Position numbers and translations under genes: made by a program. Positions 47,063 through 56,697 of a DNA stretch of 58,776 nt are shown here, piece by piece. Where the stretch lies: assembly GCA_030849075.1 (NCBI GenBank), contig JASAOO010003423.1:1-58776 (forward strand), written 5' to 3'. How positions within the stretch are numbered: position 1 is the first letter of the stretch; every line of letters starts with the position of its first letter. The DNA comes from Zelonia costaricensis. Lineage: Eukaryota; Euglenozoa; Kinetoplastea; Trypanosomatida; Trypanosomatidae. The notes under the pieces were generated by a model, which was not told the DNA's origin, ran no database searches, and saw nothing but the letters and a program-made list of their open reading frames with translations.

Positions 47063-50000
47063 TCAAGCACGGCAGCCATCACGTGAGCCGCCCGTCACGC
47101 TTGTGGGTGCGGTGGCGGGGGCTGCAGCACTCGCGCCTGGCGCAGACGACGGCGACGCCGCAGCCTCCGGCGGCGCCACCGGTCGCGACTTGAGGGCGCG
47201 GATCGGCTCGAGAAATGGGTGCTGAATGGCCTGCTGGCAGCTGACCCGTTTCCGTGGATCGTACTGCAGCAGCTTGAGAATGAAGTCACAGAAGACGGTG
47301 TAGGCGGCCTCGTCGTGGCCGGGCTGCCCCGCACGGCACCCACGCGGGCCGCCACTGCGCACGCCAAGGATCTCCTCCAGCGAGGGATGCGCGGCGGCGG
47401 CAGCGGCGGCGGCGGCCGCCCCGTCCCCCTCGCGACGCGGGTTGCGCAGGAAGAACGGCGACCCCATCGCGTGGCCCGGGGCTGCCGTCGTCGGTGTCAC
47501 GGGGTCCACGGCGGCGTCGCCCGTCTCCGGCCCGCGCCGTGGCGCCGCCGGATGCTGCTGCTGCTGTTGCTGCGTCGGTGGGCCGTCGGCGCAGGTGTGG
47601 TACAGCTGCTGGCGCTTGGGGCTCGCGGCGATCATGTAGTCTGGCAGGGGGCCGAGAATCGAGGTGAAGTGCGCCATCATGTCGCCTTCATTTTTGCCCG
47701 GGAAGAGCGGCACGCCGGTGTGCATCTCGACGAGAAAGCAGCCGAGCGACCACCGGTCGATCGCTGTCGTGTAGCCGAGCTCGAGGATCACTTCAGGGCT
47801 GCGGTAGAAGCGGGACTGGATGTACTTGGGCATGATGATGTCCCCACCGCCGCCCCCACCGGCATCCGCCGCCGCCGCCGCGCCAGCAGCCGGGGCACCG
47901 CCGCCTCGCACGTCTGCGCCATCACCGGCTGCACCATCACCGCCTGCCCCCGCAGCGGCTGAAGCGTCCTGGCTCGCTGCTGCGTGCTGCTGCGCCCCGG
48001 GCGGCGCACAGGTGGAGGCGTGCGAGGACGGCGCGGGCGCGCTGCTGCAGCGACCCGCAGTGTCGCCGGCAGTGAGCTCAGCCGCGGTGGCAGCGAGCAA
48101 CGGTTTCGAGACGGCGTGGGAGGCGGACGCCGACGGCGTGGTGGCACCGTCCACGGGGCGCCGCACAGCGTCCCACGGGGGGCCAGGGGACCGGCTGGGC
48201 GAGGACGCGGGCAGGGCGACCTGCGCCGGCGGCGGGGTCCACTCGGTCTGCTGCTGATAACACGCGGAGCCGAAGTCGATCACGCGTACCTCGCTGCGAC
48301 TTGGGTCGCGCAGCAGCACGTTCTCCGGCTTCAGGTCGCAGTGGATGATCGGCGGGTCGTGCTGCTCGAGCACCAGCAGCACCTTGATCATCTGGTACGC
48401 GAATTTGCGTGTGAGGTCGAGGCTTACGCCGTTGTACTTCGTGAGCGTGATGAGGCGGTACAGGCTGAAGCTGAGCGGCTCGAAGACGAGCACCATGTGC
48501 CCCTTCCACAGAAAAACCTTGCGCAGCTGCACGACGAGGTTCTGCAGCGCTGGATCGTTGTTGAGGTGCGCGACGACCTGGGCCTCGAACCAGCCCTGCT
48601 TCTCGAAGTACGGCCCGCTGCGAATCACCTTGACCGCAACGGACTCGTTGTACTTGAGGTCGACGCAGTGCAACACCGTGCCAAAGCTGCCTTTCCCGAT
48701 CACTTCCTTCACCACGTAGCGCTCCGCAATCTCTTCCTCCGGGTACGGGATGTAGTGCCCGGAGGGGTCCTCGTACTTGCGCGCCGTGTACTTGGCCGGC
48801 GCGGCGAGCAGCAGCTGTCGCTCCTGGTAGAAGAGATTGTTGATGGCTTCGTAGACGGACATGATGTTCTGCGAGAGCGCCACGGTCGGCCGCTCCTCCC
48901 CACCGGGCCGCACAATCAGCGGCGCGGCGGCGTTGTCAGCGGGGACGGCGACGGCCGCGCCGGTGGCCGACGCCGGTGAGCGCTGCTGCTGCTGTTGTTG
49001 ATGGGCGGGCGTGCCACTACCAGAGCGCGTGGGACCGCCACCACCGCCTGTGGTGTTGCTGATGGTGGTGGCGTTGGGAACTGCGCGGTGGGAGGGCTGC
49101 TGCGGCGGCGCCGTGCTCGGGGTCGATCGCGTTGCCGGTGAAGTCGACGTCGCTACATTGGCTGCCGTGGATACTGGCGCAGGGGGCAGCGGTGGCCACG
49201 GCATGCTCGGTGCCGCTTCGGCCCGACTCTCGGCACGGGTCGACGACGGACTGGCCACGAGGCCTGCGACGCTCTCGGCTGCTAGGCCGCTTGCCAGAGG
49301 AGCGACCAACGCTGCCCCTGCCGGTGCCGAAGCCGTCGGTAGCGCAGCGTCCTGTGCAGCGCCACTGTGTGTGCGACGGTGCTGTTGCTGTTGTTGTGGA
49401 TGACGATGTCGACTACCCGAGCTGCCACCACTGCCACCACCACCGCCGCCGCCGCGAATCCCACCCCCACTGCGGCCGCTCTCGCTGCGCTGATGGCGAT
49501 CACCCGATCGAGGGCCCGTGCTGCTCCCACCGGCACCACTACCGGCGCTCATGTTTCCCCGCCAGCTGGCGTAGCTGCTTCCCGCCTGCACCGCACCGCC
49601 GAGGTTCGTCAGAGGCACGGCAGCCGAGCTGTGAGAGGCGTGAGAGGGCGGGGACACGTAGGGCGGTGCGAGTGGTCCACGACCGCGCTGTGCGCTGGAC
49701 GACTGCGCCGCAGAGGGAGGCAAAGAGGAGGACGCGGCGGTCTGCCCGGAGTGCGGCGGCACGCGCCCGCTCGGGGCGTGGGTGCCTCCAAGTTGGTTCT
49801 GTTGCTGCTGCGGGTGCTGTTGTGGTTGTGGAGCGGGGGCGGTGCTGTAGGGCCCAAACAACACGCCGCCGGTACCCGACACGTCGACGTGGCGCGTGGC
49901 GGAGCTGGAGGTCATGGCAGGCGCGGCGCCGACGTCGGAGCGCAGCAGCGGCGGCGGGGGCGATGGGGACGAAGAAGGGACAGCGGCGTGCAGGACGGAG

Positions 50001-50128
50001 CCGGTGGGGGTGGGGGACGTGTTCGATGGTGCCTGCCCAGATGGTGCGCTCGTGCTCGAGGTGTACCGGCTGCTCATGCCGCTGCCACCAGGGTTGCCGG
50101 GCAGGCGCTGCGGGTGCGATGATGACAT
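47063..50128 (-). CDS. DYRK: DYRK-family dual-specificity protein kinase
   Basis: ATG at 50128 gives 1021 aa. The N-terminal ~415 residues are disordered, Ser/Gly/Pro/His/Gln-rich. A DYRK-homology-like box lies near 419-470 (IMSVYEAINNLFYQERQ, then GHYIPYPEEEIAERYVV). The kinase domain follows: GKGSFG near 478, VAVK with Lys500, HCDLKPEN with Asp598, DFGSACY with Asp618, then the YIQSRFYRSPEV loop (Tyr769 and Ile-Gln) and IDRWSLGCFLVEM. It ends near 975 with HPFLEPI. The HCD loop, SRFYRSPE and YxQ/YxY segment are diagnostic of CMGC/DYRK, which activate by tyrosine autophosphorylation on translation. About 140 Ala/Ser/Pro residues are inserted between DFG and YIQ, and another Gln/Ala-rich insert follows subdomain X. 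Catalytic residues are intact. DYRK homologues in T. brucei and Leishmania are known differentiation regulators with kinase-domain inserts. The leader of 129 nt has no ATG. Confidence 0.93.
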   Translation of the reverse strand: MSSSHPQRLPGNPGGSGMSSRYTSSTSAPSGQAPSNTSPTPTGSVLHAAVPSSSPSPPPPLLRSDVGAAPAMTSSSATRHVDVSGTGGVLFGPYSTAPAPQPQQHPQQQQNQLGGTHAPSGRVPPHSGQTAASSSLPPSAAQSSSAQRGRGPLAPPYVSPPSHASHSSAAVPLTNLGGAVQAGSSYASWRGNMSAGSGAGGSSTGPRSGDRHQRSESGRSGGGIRGGGGGGGSGGSSGSRHRHPQQQQQHRRTHSGAAQDAALPTASAPAGAALVAPLASGLAAESVAGLVASPSSTRAESRAEAAPSMPWPPLPPAPVSTAANVATSTSPATRSTPSTAPPQQPSHRAVPNATTISNTTGGGGGPTRSGSGTPAHQQQQQQRSPASATGAAVAVPADNAAAPLIVRPGGEERPTVALSQNIMSVYEAINNLFYQERQLLLAAPAKYTARKYEDPSGHYIPYPEEEIAERYVVKEVIGKGSFGTVLHCVDLKYNESVAVKVIRSGPYFEKQGWFEAQVVAHLNNDPALQNLVVQLRKVFLWKGHMVLVFEPLSFSLYRLITLTKYNGVSLDLTRKFAYQMIKVLLVLEQHDPPIIHCDLKPENVLLRDPSRSEVRVIDFGSACYQQQTEWTPPPAQVALPASSPSRSPGPPWDAVRRPVDGATTPSASASHAVSKPLLAATAAELTAGDTAGRCSSAPAPSSHASTCAPPGAQQHAAASQDASAAAGAGGDGAAGDGADVRGGGAPAAGAAAAADAGGGGGGDIIMPKYIQSRFYRSPEVILELGYTTAIDRWSLGCFLVEMHTGVPLFPGKNEGDMMAHFTSILGPLPDYMIAASPKRQQLYHTCADGPPTQQQQQQHPAAPRRGPETGDAAVDPVTPTTAAPGHAMGSPFFLRNPRREGDGAAAAAAAAAAHPSLEEILGVRSGGPRGCRAGQPGHDEAAYTVFCDFILKLLQYDPRKRVSCQQAIQHPFLEPIRALKSRPVAPPEAAASPSSAPGASAAAPATAPTSVTGGSRDGCRA

Positions 50129-50257
50129 CGCCGTACGGAGCAAGTACGAAAAAAGGAGCAGGGAAGGGAAGCGGGGGAGGCGGAGATAGGGTAGTGTGAG
50201 TGTGTATATGTGTGTGCGTGTGCGTGTGTGTGTTTGTGAAGGAGTTGTTGTGTGCTT

Positions 50258-50300
50258 CTATGCAGGTCAAGAGGTGAAACGCGGTGAGGGGAACTGAGAA
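50258..50300 (-). promoter_or_regulatory. Predicted trans-splice acceptor of the DYRK gene
   Basis: The last AG before the ATG on the minus strand is at 50258-50259 (a second at 50255-50256), after a moderate C/T tract. A stronger tract at about 50135-50180 has no AG until inside the coding frame, so an internal start is possible. Confidence 0.45.
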
Positions 50301-50909
50301 GAGGCCGCCTTCTGCGCGGCGCGTCGTTGCGTCAGAGCGTGGATATGTTTGTATGGCACAGTGCTGGGGGGGGAAGGAGGAGCAAGCTGCGCCGCGTGGA
50401 TGACGATCGCGCACGGTGCCGCTGCTGAAGAAGTTCAAGCGTGTGTGCTTGTGAAGGGGGGGGGGGGAGTGTGTGTCGAGAAAAAAAAGCACAAGAGAAG
50501 GGACTGGACGGGCGGCGCCACACAAACCACAACAAAGTGTTTGTGTGTTTGTGTGTGTCTGTGTGTGCGTATTGTTCTAATGATGCTGTATCGCGGGAAA
50601 AGGGGGAAAAGGGAAGCAAAAAACGCGGAGACGCGTGTGTGGAGGGGGGGGGACGGAAGGCGTGTGCACGAAGCAGCCTCCACATACACACACACACAAC
50701 CACAACCAAGTAAGCACGAAGGGAGGAGATGAAGAAAAACAAGACAAGCCACTCTAAATCGCGGCTTGCTCAACTACGCTCTTGTGCGTTCCTCTCCCCC
50801 GCGGGGTTGCGTCCGGCAACTCCCAGAAGCGAGGCACCCACTGGGGGGACGCGGCTGGGGAGAGAGAGAAGGAAAAAAAAAAGCCACAGTATCGCGAAGG
50901 GAAGTGAAG

Positions 50910-50910
50910 C

Positions 50911-50941
<31 letters not shown>
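50910..50941. repeat. (GT)n microsatellite
   Basis: A GT run of about 15 units lies between the CSB and DYRK genes. Confidence 0.9.
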
Positions 50942-51369
50942 ATGTTTGGGGGAGGGGGAGGCTCGAGAGCAGGTTTGCGTGACTGATGCGCAGGAGAGAG
51001 AGAGGAGGTGTTCGTGTTTGTGTGTGGAAGGGGGAAGGAGGGGGGGGGGCGTGTCCAACCTCCCACGCACACCAGGCCCAGAAAAGTGCAAGGGAGGGGT
51101 GGTAGCAATGCAGAACAAGCGCTGCAGAAACAAATCAAAGCCAGAAGGAAAGAAAAAAAAAGGAAGGGTCCACACTGAGGTATCAACTCTAATGCGATGA
51201 CGTACGTGGTGTTTGACGTGGCGGAGGGGGAGGGGGGAAGGGGGGAGAGAGTGAAGAGCCCAGAGAGGGGAGTGGAGGGGAGAGGGGCGGGTCGCTCCCA
51301 GAGTAACACAAGTGTTCAGACACCCCTCCTGGGGACACGCTTCGATTACGCGCGGTAATACGTGTCGAC

Positions 51370-51400
<31 letters not shown>

Positions 51401-52022
51401 ATAGGGTACGGCGAGGGGTGGCACAGAGGAGCGTGGAGTTGGAGAGAGAGAGCGCATTGGGGCGTGTTTCGCTTTTCCCTTTTCGGGAACCCGCACTCGT
51501 GCCACGCAGGGTGGGGGGGGGGGGGCAGCACCGGAGTGCACCGAGCCCGGCATCAGCGCCTCTACCGCAGCCTTCGCGCCTTTTTTTTCTTGTCTGCGTG
51601 CGTGTTTTGTGGGTGTGTTTGTGGCGTTTGCCAAACAGCGCGGGTCCGCGAGGCAGGCCGCGAGGACCTACCCCCCACACCGCAGTGAGGTGGCAGCACG
51701 GGGGGTACAACGGGGGCGCGGGGAGGCGGGGGGGGGGGAACCTAGACGCGGCGAGGGCACCAATGGAAGAGAGGAACAAAGCTCGTGGCGTCGCGATGCC
51801 GCTCCCGCACACCGCTCCCTCCTCCACGAACCCACGCCCGTAAATAGAGCGCACTAAACGTGCAGACGCGTACGCGAAATAGAAAGCAGAAGGTCCAACG
51901 TAATTTGTTCAGCAGCAGCGACAATACTGTGGGCAGTGGGCGTCGGCGCGCCACTCCTGGAATCAGTCGCGCAAGCCCGTGCAGGTGCACACCGCTTTCG
52001 CTCTGCGCACGCTCCCCGTCCG

Positions 52023-55000
52023 CTACGAGTTCCGGCGGCGCTTCGCCGAGGCGGCGGTGGCCTCGCGGTAGAAGCGACCCTGCTCTTCCCGCTCCGCCGC
52101 CTCCTGCGCCTTCTTCTCCTCCAACGCGTGCAGCAGACTGAACTGCCGCTGCTGCGCACGCATCTCGTCCGCCGCGCTGGCCAGCGACGACGAGGAGACC
52201 CGGCGCAGCATGTCCTCCGCCTTCTTACGCGCGAGACGGTGGGCCACGTGGTCGTGCCCCGCCACGGCGATGTCCTGGCGATCGACCAGGTTCTGCAGCA
52301 TCTTCGTTTCACTCCACTCCTTCTTAGCCGCCGGCTTGCGCGGCGACGGCACGCCGAGCGCGGTAACGCCGTCCGCATCGCCATCGCCGTTGTCGGCCAC
52401 GACACCGGCGTCGTCTGCGTCGACATCCCCTTCGTTCTTGATGGGCACGAGAAGGCCGAACTCGCGCTCCGTCTTGGGTTGCCGGCGCTGCCGCGGCCGC
52501 ACTGCGCCCTCGGCGCGCTCCCCCGCGTCATCGTCACTACTGCTGATGGTGGAGCTGTCACTGTCGGCCTCCTCCTCGTCCACACCCGGCACCGCGTTGC
52601 CGTACTCCACCACACCCGCCGACGCCGCCGCGGCCGCCGAGCGGTGGGACGGGGGAGCGCTGCTCAGCTGGTGGGCACCGAGCAGGTAGCGCTTGTCGAC
52701 CGGCACCCGGCTGGCGTACTCGGCGCCGAGCAGGAAGCTCTCCATGAAGTTGTCCTGCACGTGAAAGAAGCGCTGCAGCTCCGGGTCCTTGAGCACCTTG
52801 TCCGTCACGTACATCTTCGCCAGCTGCCGCCGCAGAATGGACTCCTCGACGCTGCCGCTCGTGATGAGGCGGTAGACACAGACCTCGCGCTTCTGCCCGA
52901 TGCGCCACGCCCGCTCCCGGGCCTGCACGTCCGTGATCGGGTTCCAGTCTGGGTCGAAGATCACCACACGATCCGCGCCGATCAAGTTGACGCCGATGCC
53001 ACCCACACGCGTCGTGAGCAGGGCGACGAAGATGGAGTCGTCCTCGTTGAAGCGGTCCATCAGCTCCTGCCGGTGGTGACCGTTCGTGCAGCCGTCCATG
53101 CGAATGTAGGTGTAGCTCTGCTGCTCGCACAGGTTCTCGATGATGTCGAGCATCATGCGCGTCTGCGAGAAGACCAGCACGCGGTGCCCGAAGCCACGCC
53201 ACTCGCGCAGCATCATGAGCAGCGCCTTCAGCTTCCCGCTTCCATCCAGGTTGACGGGGTTGTTGCTGCGAAAGGAGCGGTGCTGGCCAGGCCGCGGGCG
53301 CGAGAGCGACGACGGCGCCGCCGCGTCACCAGCCCGCTGACCCACGCGCCGGCCGCCGAGCAGCATGCGGTCCTCCTCGTCCGCCCCCCGCTGCACGGCG
53401 TAGATGTCGGCGTGGTTGCAGATCTGCCGCAGCTGGTTCATGAGCCGGAAGGACTCGAGGCGCAGGCCGCTGTTGTAGCGCCGCTGCGCCATGTTCAGCC
53501 GCGCCCCGGCCACGTGCAGGCTGCCCGTGCTGTCGCGGCCGTCGCGGTCCAGCCCGCCGGTGCGGGAGCCGTACATGACCGTCTGCGCGAAGAGGCGCTG
53601 CACCACCGGGGAGGAGAGCACCTGCAAGTACTGCTCCAGCTGCTCGTCTGACAGCGGCACGCGCAGCACGCGCTCGTATTTCGGGGGCAGCGAGGTGATC
53701 ACCTGCCGCTTGAGCCGGCGCAGCAGGAACGGGGCGATGTGGGCCTGCAGCGTCTTGGCGCACTCCACGGCTGTCGCGAGGGCCAGCGGACTGGCGCGTA
53801 CGTTGCGGCTCTGGGCGATGGGCATCTCGAACTCCTCGATGAAGCGGTTCATCGTGCCCAGCAAACCCGGGCGCACAAAGTCGAACAGGCACCACAGCTC
53901 CTTCAGCGAGTTCTGGATCGGGCTGCCGCTGAGGATAAGCCGGTGGGGGGTCGTGAAGGCCTTGGCGGCGAGCGTGATGCCCGCGTCGGGGTTGCTGATC
54001 TTGTGCCCCTCGTCGAGAATCACGTACTGGAAGCCCGTCCGCTGCAACAGCGGGCCGTGCACCCGCATCGCCGAGTAGGTCGTGATGACGATTGCCGGCG
54101 TGCCCTGCACGGAGCGCAGCAGCGACTCACGCGTCGCGTCGCTGCCGCTGCTTTCATGCATGATGCACGACCGCACGTACGGGGCCCAGCGGTGCAGCTC
54201 CGCCAACCACTGTCGCAGCACCGTCATGGGGGCCACGATGAGCGCCGGGCCGCGCAGCAGGCAGGAGTGGTGCAGCGCGTTGAGCATCGCGGCGATTTGT
54301 ATCGTCTTGCCGAGCCCCATCTCATCCCCGAGGATGCCGCCGCTGCGCCGGGCGTGCAGGGCAAGCAGCCATAGCAGACCCTCTTGCTGGTAGTCGAGCA
54401 GGCGATTGTAGATGGCGGCATCCATGCGGACACCAGGCAGCAGCGTCACCTCCTCCATCTCCAGCACCAGGTCGCCGCTCTCCGAGCCGACGGAGCTGGC
54501 CCGGTCGCTCGTGAGTGCCGGCTGCTGTTGCTGCTGCGCTTGCTGCGAGCTCTGCGACAGGCTTGGTGTGCTCGTGCCGGCTGCGAACTGTGTCGTGGCG
54601 CGTGTCACGGCAGCCGCCACCGCGGCGTCATCGTCGTCCTCCATCAGCGCATCCACATCAATCACGTCCACCTCTTCTTCTTCGTCTTCGTGCGCAACAT
54701 CCGCCTCGCTGTCGCCGCCCGTGAAGTCGTCGATGGACGGCTTGGGAGCGTCCGGCAGAGGCATCAGATCCGCCTCCTCCACCTTCACACGCCGCTTCGC
54801 CCCGTCGCCGGTGTCGCGTGTTTCCTCCTTCTTCACCTGCGCGGCCGCCTTCGTCGCCGCCGCACCAGTGCGCTGTGACCCGGCGCTCCGCGGGGTCTGC
54901 GAGGGCTGCGGCGTGCGGTGCCCCTCCCCGGCTCCACCCGCTGTGGCGGCGGCAGCGACGCGGCGCTGCTGGTTTGCGACGGCCTCGAGCCGCTGCCGCT

Positions 55001-55904
55001 TGGCGATGCGCTCCACGTAGTGCTCCAGCTCCGAGTCGTCCTGGTAGCGCCGCTGCTTAGAGTGGATGTCAGCTCGCGTCACCTGCACGCGGTTCAGCGA
55101 CGGCAGCACCGCGCCCCCGCTGTACTCGCTCGCCGTGATGCCGCGCAGGTGGCTCGGCACGCGGTACACCACCCGCGTCGCCCGGCTCGTCGTCGGCGAA
55201 GACGCCGGATGGGGAGCGGCCGTGGTGCCGTCACGGGCCGCTGTGACAGCCGCAGCAGCATCAGTAGCAGCGGGGTGCGCATTGGCGCCTGGCACTGCAG
55301 ACGTGGGTGGAGTCGCGCTGGTGATGGGGCGACGGAACGGGCCAGAGGACGAGGCCAGCGGCATCGGCCTGCCCGTCCTGGACTGCTGCGGCACCGCTGC
55401 CGCGCTGCCCTTGGAGGCGGTGCCCGTGCTGCCCGTGGCGGCGGTTCGAGCGGCTGCGGCGGCCGCGGCCGTCGCACGCTCCGCCTCCGCCTCCTCGCGC
55501 TCGCGCCGCTGCGCCTCGGCCAGGCGGGCGGCCTGGCGGCGGTCCACATCGCGCTGGACCTGGCGCACCGCCGCGTCGGCCCGCTTCAACTCCCGCTCCG
55601 CTGTGTTGAGCTGAAAGCGTATGTCTGACACCCGCCGCGGCGGAGCCGTGGCGCCTGCGTCCCCGGCGAGCCCTGACGACTGCTGCGCCGCGGCGAGCTG
55701 GGCCTCTTCCAGGTCCTGCTGCAGCTCTCGCACCGCGCCCTCCGCTTTCTCCAGCGCGCGCCAGCTCTTCTTCATCAGCTCCTCGTCCTCCAGCGCCGCA
55801 CGCGAGGACTGCGCCACGACACGGGCGGCCACTTCCATGCGGACCTCCTCCTCGTCTTGAAAGCCGCCGAACGCCTCGTGCAGCGTGGCCAGGTCGTCCG
55901 CCAT
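52023..55904 (-). CDS. CSB: CSB/ERCC6-type SNF2 ATPase (transcription-coupled repair)
   Basis: The product is 1293 aa, against about 1490 in human CSB. Residues 1-190 are charged helices and coiled coil, followed by a disordered linker. An acidic patch near 395-425 contains VDVIDVDAL. The ATPase core begins near 495 (IYNRLLDYQQEGLLWLLALH). Motif I is DEMGLGKTIQ with Lys533, motif II is DEGH at 631-634, and LSGSPIQNSLKELWCLFDFV follows. The C-terminal lobe holds LVFSQTRMMLDIIENL, GGIGVNLIGADRVV, and the arginine-finger motif VI RAWRIGQKR (Trp1000 to Arg1006). DEGH rather than DEAH, together with SGSPIQN and the brace after motif VI, places it with CSB/Rad26, which remodels stalled RNA polymerase II to start repair. 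All ATPase motifs are intact. The C-terminus (1130-1293) has acidic and basic segments ending AASAKRRRNS, probably a nuclear signal. A short leader after AG at 55909-55910 supports the ATG. Confidence 0.94.
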   Translation of the reverse strand: MADDLATLHEAFGGFQDEEEVRMEVAARVVAQSSRAALEDEELMKKSWRALEKAEGAVRELQQDLEEAQLAAAQQSSGLAGDAGATAPPRRVSDIRFQLNTAERELKRADAAVRQVQRDVDRRQAARLAEAQRREREEAEAERATAAAAAAARTAATGSTGTASKGSAAAVPQQSRTGRPMPLASSSGPFRRPITSATPPTSAVPGANAHPAATDAAAAVTAARDGTTAAPHPASSPTTSRATRVVYRVPSHLRGITASEYSGGAVLPSLNRVQVTRADIHSKQRRYQDDSELEHYVERIAKRQRLEAVANQQRRVAAAATAGGAGEGHRTPQPSQTPRSAGSQRTGAAATKAAAQVKKEETRDTGDGAKRRVKVEEADLMPLPDAPKPSIDDFTGGDSEADVAHEDEEEEVDVIDVDALMEDDDDAAVAAAVTRATTQFAAGTSTPSLSQSSQQAQQQQQPALTSDRASSVGSESGDLVLEMEEVTLLPGVRMDAAIYNRLLDYQQEGLLWLLALHARRSGGILGDEMGLGKTIQIAAMLNALHHSCLLRGPALIVAPMTVLRQWLAELHRWAPYVRSCIMHESSGSDATRESLLRSVQGTPAIVITTYSAMRVHGPLLQRTGFQYVILDEGHKISNPDAGITLAAKAFTTPHRLILSGSPIQNSLKELWCLFDFVRPGLLGTMNRFIEEFEMPIAQSRNVRASPLALATAVECAKTLQAHIAPFLLRRLKRQVITSLPPKYERVLRVPLSDEQLEQYLQVLSSPVVQRLFAQTVMYGSRTGGLDRDGRDSTGSLHVAGARLNMAQRRYNSGLRLESFRLMNQLRQICNHADIYAVQRGADEEDRMLLGGRRVGQRAGDAAAPSSLSRPRPGQHRSFRSNNPVNLDGSGKLKALLMMLREWRGFGHRVLVFSQTRMMLDIIENLCEQQSYTYIRMDGCTNGHHRQELMDRFNEDDSIFVALLTTRVGGIGVNLIGADRVVIFDPDWNPITDVQARERAWRIGQKREVCVYRLITSGSVEESILRRQLAKMYVTDKVLKDPELQRFFHVQDNFMESFLLGAEYASRVPVDKRYLLGAHQLSSAPPSHRSAAAAASAGVVEYGNAVPGVDEEEADSDSSTISSSDDDAGERAEGAVRPRQRRQPKTEREFGLLVPIKNEGDVDADDAGVVADNGDGDADGVTALGVPSPRKPAAKKEWSETKMLQNLVDRQDIAVAGHDHVAHRLARKKAEDMLRRVSSSSLASAADEMRAQQRQFSLLHALEEKKAQEAAEREEQGRFYREATAASAKRRRNS

Positions 55905-55908
55905 GATG

Positions 55909-55970
55909 CTACGCAGGAGGAAAGACGGTAGGGAGGGGGGGAGGGGGAGTGAAAGGAGGGGAAGTGTCGC
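55909..55970 (-). promoter_or_regulatory. Predicted trans-splice acceptor of the CSB gene
   Basis: About 55 minus-strand bases of almost pure C/T end in the first AG (CT at 55909-55910 on the plus strand), only 4 nt before the ATG. Such a short leader is unusual but possible. Confidence 0.55.
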
Positions 55971-56659
55971 GATTACGAGTCGGGCTGTTCTTCTTGTTGT
56001 TCAGTGTTTTGCGGAAGAGCCGATCGATCGGCAGGGACGCACACACTCACCCGCGGGAGCCGTGCGCTACACTGCGAGCAAAGGCACGGAGAAGAGAGGT
56101 GGAAGCGAAAGGCCGCCGGCGCCCACCAACCAACACGGGCCGCGGTGCTTCGTGGCGTACACGACAAGAGCGTACAAGGGACAAAGGGAGGGGGGCAATA
56201 GTTTGTGTGTGTGTGTGTGTGTATTCAGGCCTGAGCGACGATGGGGTGATAGGGTGGAGCTGTGTTAGGTGGTAGATGTAAAAGTAGATATGTGTACACA
56301 CACAGAGAGGGAGCGGGGGGGGGTATACACGGAATAGTGAACAGCTTCGCTGAGTGGGGGGGGGGAGGGAGGGAGGGCAGAGAGAAAGAGGATTCCGCCA
56401 AAGAGCGTCAAGGGCGGGGGCGGCGGGGGGGGTGAAGGTGTTTGCGGTGTATGCTAATATGTGCTCTCTCTTGTATGCCTTCGTTTCTGTTTATGTGTGT
56501 GTGTGTGCCCATGCAGAGGTCCACTCCCACCGCGGCGCGTCGTCTGCGGCGTTCCTTCCTTGTGATGCTGCGGCCCAAAGCAGCGACGAGTGGGGAGAAC
56601 GAGGCAGACGTGCGAGCAAGCAAGCAGCGCCAACCACCAGCGGTTCCTGCGCGAATGGA

Positions 56660-56663
<4 letters not shown>

Positions 56664-56692
<29 letters not shown>
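56664..56692. repeat. (GT)n microsatellite
   Basis: A pure GT run of about 14 units lies in the right-hand intergenic region. Confidence 0.9.

Positions 56693-56697
<5 letters not shown>

Larger units (their letters stand above)
50129..52022. other. Intergenic region (1.9 kb)
   Basis: This spans the 3' UTR of the CSB gene and the 5' leader of the DYRK gene. It has (GT)n at about 50910-50941 and 51371-51402, and G-runs at about 50457-50468, 51038-51049, 51509-51523 and 51727-51740. No gene is seen. Confidence 0.7.
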
